A stretch of 64,000 nt of DNA from an uncultured Christensenella sp. (GTDB lineage: Bacteria > Bacillota > Clostridia > Christensenellales > Borkfalkiaceae), in NCBI GenBank assembly GCA_910576655.1, contig CAJTJC010000008.1, positions 1-64,000 of the forward strand. Reading direction: 5' to 3'. The position numbers were made by a program, and so were the translations under genes. The notes beneath the pieces were generated by a model. That model worked only from the letters and a program-made list of their open reading frames with translations. It ran no database searches and was not told where the DNA came from. Of the stretch, positions 62,201 through 64,000 are shown piece by piece; positions within the stretch are counted from its first letter, which is position 1, and the number at the start of each line of letters is the position of its first letter.

Positions 62201-63175
62201 AAGCTTTTCTATCATGGCGTCGCCGTCGAACGGCTCCTGCGGCTCGGCGGGCTTGACGTCGATAAGCGCGGCAACCTCCTCCGCTATTTTCTGCGTGTCT
62301 ATCTCGACGCCGCTCTGCTCGGGCAGAACGATTTGCTCGGCAACTCTCGACGCGATGTAATCGGGTGAAACGGTCTCGCGCACGGAAAGAATTTCCGCAA
62401 CCTTCGAGGCAAGCTTATCGTAGTCGATTTCCGCAGCCATAACGGGCGCGGGATACGCCGAAGCGGGCTGGGGGTTGTAAGCGGGCTGCGGCTTCGCGCT
62501 TTCGAAGCCGAACTGCTCGACCCGCATGGAAAGAATTTCGAATTTGTCGGCAAGCATGGAATGCGCGCCCTCGTTTTTGCGCACGTTTTCCATTATGCGG
62601 TCAAGCTTATCCATAATCGCCGCGCCGTCCATGCTCTGAACGGGGCGGGCGTTGTCAACCGCTACCGCATCGATTTTGTCGTAAAGAATTGCAAACTTTT
62701 CGTTAAGCGAATCCTCCGACTTGCCCGCGGAAAGCGCGTCGATACGCGCCGTCATTTCGGCAAGGCGGTCGTAAATTTCGTTAAGTCTGTCCGCAAGCTC
62801 GTAATATTCCGCGCCAACTGCGGGCTCTTCGCCCTGCTGCGGCTGGGGCTGAGTACTAAGCTCGTTAAGCTTTTCGGCAAGCCCCGCGTAAATATTTTCG
62901 CTCTGCTTTGCAAGGTACAGCAGCTCCTGCTTCAACGCCGAGTTCTCGCCGTGAAGCTTATCGAACATTTCGGTGCTATGCTCGATTAAATACGAAGCCT
63001 CCTGACTGTTTTTGTTGCACAGCTCGATTGCTTCGTCGATGCGGGAAATGGCAAGCTTGGTCTGCTCGCCTAATTCTTCCTGCTTGGAAACTATCGTCTG
63101 GGTGCTTTTAATGAGCACGTCCGCCTTTTTAGGCGCTGCGGGCTCGTATTCGGCTTCGTTGTTATCGTATGACAT
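59267..63175 (-). CDS. Very acidic coiled-coil repeat protein with a conserved C-terminal domain, function unknown
   Basis: 1302 residues. The N-terminal 150 residues are helical and coiled-coil-like. Residues about 290-530 contain near-identical units (VEIDEQSLADKIAEKLN). Residues about 620-970 hold repeats combining VASEIEKG, SRxDSVEEKLTSLTE and long Glu/Asp runs. The last 190 residues form a folded domain (RSFIARIIQSDDDTKQYY, LLSYKKVNSNVAWGNERFN, GKTLVIYLALDPTEY) that I recall from other uncultured Clostridia, without known role. There is no signal peptide or membrane segment. GGAAGGGG precedes the ATG. A cytosolic scaffold is one possibility. It is a single-gene unit. Confidence 0.75.
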   Translation of the reverse strand: MSYDNNEAEYEPAAPKKADVLIKSTQTIVSKQEELGEQTKLAISRIDEAIELCNKNSQEASYLIEHSTEMFDKLHGENSALKQELLYLAKQSENIYAGLAEKLNELSTQPQPQQGEEPAVGAEYYELADRLNEIYDRLAEMTARIDALSAGKSEDSLNEKFAILYDKIDAVAVDNARPVQSMDGAAIMDKLDRIMENVRKNEGAHSMLADKFEILSMRVEQFGFESAKPQPAYNPQPASAYPAPVMAAEIDYDKLASKVAEILSVRETVSPDYIASRVAEQIVLPEQSGVEIDTQKIAEEVAALIDVKPAEPQEPFDGDAMIEKLADRVSEIVAEAKAEPLDEDALAERLAGRINVTAEAAPVEIDEQSLADKIAEKLNVTAEAAPVEIDEQSLADRIAEKLNIAAEAAPVAEVQSDSVEFDDDALVEKIAARINVMIAEAAPAASEVAIDREDLADAIALKVGSLKPEDFEILVDDAGCASISKEIAEKLDYNAISSVIADKLRDVLDINAANAPDYEDMAERISEKITVAGINEDAIADKAAAVLSNYLPEFDTEEIADKVTGAVIDVVSAMPQPTLDSEAICNEISERLIERQEDNNYDIVIDDDGISRITAIVTDEIHKDTEARFDKLEESIAKITELLTPSEEESEEEYEEESETEETEEVEEEYASDGITEEELASLSEVVASEIEKGTASRFDKVEEDIAKIYELVSNIVVEESEGEYAEAVEYDDADYSQLSEIVASEIEKGVASRLDSVEEKLTSLTEMFENAEEEVVEPEEAEEEYAEESEEAYEDTEEEVYEAEDVSEEEYARLSELVERMESSISSRFDTVEEKLTSLTELMTVEETEEVEEEYTEAEEADDGEYTRLTEIVSARFDSVEDKINSLTELISGGEDYEEYEDATEEDYEKLSGIVAAEIEKGVSARFDSVEDNIRKINAIVGGIAVAGVVTNGGEPRNVETDIRLYEQFDRVAYDIKKISEYVEGDVPVIANERMDKIAGEIAKISRLVEGELSIETNARLDKLQEEVEKLTAMLGGTVDSEDSERLERLEGGVDEIKGMLIGGAVIASSDETAAAQTAEIEEEEQELVTVSDLVKPITVLPDEEEDDDDDGDFLLSALDMDKFSEDEHMPGELGDFENGVDFENMMKYNRSFIARIIQSDDDTKQYYGAVKHALLSYKKVNSNVAWGNERFNKGRETIARMKIRGKTLVIYLALDPTEYKTSVYHHADVSDNRSVLGTPMMIKVKSPLGVRKAIRLIDEMLAKRDGEKREIPERDYAAMYPYETIAELIEDGLVKDVRKK
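61967..62110. repeat. Two adjacent 72-bp direct repeats within the coiled-coil gene
   Basis: Units 61967-62038 and 62039-62110 are nearly identical and encode 24-residue copies of the DEQSLADKIAEKLN unit with its AEAAPVEI spacer. They point to recent tandem duplication and make copy-number change likely. Confidence 0.75.
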
Positions 63176-63434
63176 TTGTACCCCTTCCTTGCCGCTGCGC
63201 GCGGCGTGCGTAAGTGCATGGATTTCTGTTATTATAGTTTACACTATTAAAACGAAAAAGTAAATATAATTCTTAATTTATTTTAGCTGTTTTTCAAAAA
63301 AAATTGCGTTAAACGCCGCATATAAGGGGGGCAATTTGCGTTTGACCCCCTTTCGCAGGCTAAAATTGCCAAACTGGAATATTTCGCGCCGCGCGGGTAC
63401 ATAATAATAGAAATTTATTTTTCAGAGGTGCTTT

Positions 63435-63572
63435 ATGGCAAAGAAAAAAATAATTAAGCTGAGCGACGCGCAGTATTACGAGTACATTTTAAGCCTGAAA
63501 GACGACGCCGCGCTGTACAATGCCGACGGCGAGCCGTTCGTTCCCGACGAAATCAAAAAAGAAAAACAATAA
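63435..63572 (+). CDS. Small 45-residue protein
   Basis: 45 residues, starting MAKKKIIKLSDAQYYEYI and ending DEIKKEKQ, highly charged, without membrane segment or recognised domain. GAGGTG lies four bases before the ATG, and a strong terminator begins five bases after the stop, which argue for a real gene. An ATATTT...CATAATAA pair at 63380-63411 resembles a sigma-E promoter only loosely. It is transcribed opposite to both neighbours. The 250 bases upstream hold a G/C-run hairpin (AAGGGGG / CCCCCTT, about 63326-63353) and no other gene. Confidence 0.65.
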   Translation: MAKKKIIKLSDAQYYEYILSLKDDAALYNADGEPFVPDEIKKEKQ

Positions 63573-63577
63573 AAAAA

Positions 63578-63604
63578 CGCCGCCGCGAATATATCGCGGC
63601 GGCG
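63578..63604. terminator. Bidirectional intrinsic terminator
   Basis: CGCCGCCGCGA / TCGCGGCGGCG stem with a five-base loop between converging genes, with AAATTTTT after it. Confidence 0.92.
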
Positions 63605-63610
63605 AAATTT

Positions 63611-64000
63611 TTAGACCGTTTCGTCCCAGATTATTATTTTGTTTGCAGCCAAATCCGACTGACCGTCGCAAACGGTGTAAATAGTTTCTCCGTCGCCTAC
63701 CCCGCTCTTCAGCTTGGTAAGCTTATCGAAGGTAAGCGTTGTCGTGCCGAGCTCGGCGGTGTCCTCGCCGTCGTTATGTATAAAGACGAGATGCTTGCCG
63801 CCCTGCGCTTTGCCGAGCGCAACGTTCCTCAGCGTTACGTCCACGGGCGAGCGGTAAAGGTTATCCCTTGCCTCCGACGCCGTTTTGTACGTGCCCATAA
63901 CTATTGCTGCATTGGGAACGAGGTAGCCTCTTCCCCACGCGTCGTGGGTTGTGCCCTCGAACCTGTCAAGCGCGCTGTTCGTACCCGTTACGTTTACGGA
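63611..64000 (-). CDS. C-terminal part of an unidentified, probably extracellular protein
   Basis: 130 codons are visible and the gene runs off the right edge. It reads as a beta-rich domain (YLVPNAAIVMGTY, HLVFIHNDGED, TTTLTFDKLTKL, GETIYTVCDG, ANKIIIWD). No catalytic motif is visible and there is no C-terminal anchor. It might be the tail of a secreted glycan-active or Ig-like protein, but the family is not recognisable from this fragment. Confidence 0.6.
   Translation of the reverse strand, partial: SVNVTGTNSALDRFEGTTHDAWGRGYLVPNAAIVMGTYKTASEARDNLYRSPVDVTLRNVALGKAQGGKHLVFIHNDGEDTAELGTTTLTFDKLTKLKSGVGDGETIYTVCDGQSDLAANKIIIWDETV

Noticed and set aside
1..64000. CRISPR arrays, tRNA or rRNA genes, insertion sequences with transposase
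   Set aside because: No regularly spaced repeats, no cloverleaf with a conserved T-arm, no rRNA motifs and no transposase or integrase reading frame were found by eye; the recombinase expected for the sigG element must lie outside the window.

Overview
The window looks like a chromosomal segment of an uncultured, endospore-forming Clostridia-type bacterium. The evidence is a Gram-positive sporulation set (spoIIGA-sigE-sigG, spoVT-spoVB-yabN, spoIIE), RNase J, HelD, type III glutamine synthetase and the DapL lysine route. Codon-rich GC host DNA begins near 4455. I would guess a gut Christensenellales-like lineage, but the sequence alone does not fix the taxon.

Bases 1 to about 4452 are strikingly AT-rich and unlike the rest. 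They hold a secreted GH13 amylase (cut by the window edge), two XRE-type regulators, a SLOG protein with a DUF4085-like partner, a long structured inverted repeat, and a protein made of homing-endonuclease-type DNA-binding repeats. This block begins exactly inside sigG, the forespore sigma factor gene, after codon 97. The remainder of sigG is not in the window. The best reading is an integrated element occupying sigG, comparable in principle to skin-type elements in other sporulation genes. No recombinase is visible here, so excision is unproven. This is the most interesting feature of the window.

From 4.7 to 16 kb lie sigE and spoIIGA, a strong promoter driving a roughly 220-nt structured RNA, a leucine-rich-repeat protein, and a leftward series spoVT / giant surface protein / spoVB / yabN / dus. 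The surface gene splits a normally adjacent sporulation cluster. It also carries G9 and A8 tracts in its first codons, suggesting phase variation.

From 16 to 28.7 kb lie an envelope operon (SGNH lipoprotein, duplicated binding-type lipoprotein, membrane hydrolase), malic enzyme facing a LysR regulator across a symmetrical promoter pair, pyrophosphatase, an Lgt-like protein, the asd-dapA-dapB operon and a duplicated-domain lipoprotein. From 28.8 to 47.3 kb lie a giant DUF4011 helicase beside HelD, a Wzz-like protein, spoIIE, malQ, dapL and dapF (completing lysine and DAP synthesis), and an ECF sigma / anti-sigma / VWA lipoprotein operon.

From 47.3 to 64 kb lie purA, a ClC channel, a DUF3592-like membrane protein, and a compact leftward run rnj-trmR-U32 (trhP-like)-aroA-dinB-glnN. 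After these come a 1302-residue acidic coiled-coil protein of unknown role, a 45-codon gene and a truncated gene at the right edge. Several genes (asd, spoIIE, spoIIGA, dapF, the ECF sigma gene, the ClC gene and the DUF4011 helicase) lack a Shine-Dalgarno sequence and have a -10 box 6 to 10 nt before the start codon, so leaderless mRNAs may be common here. I saw no tRNA, rRNA or CRISPR array.
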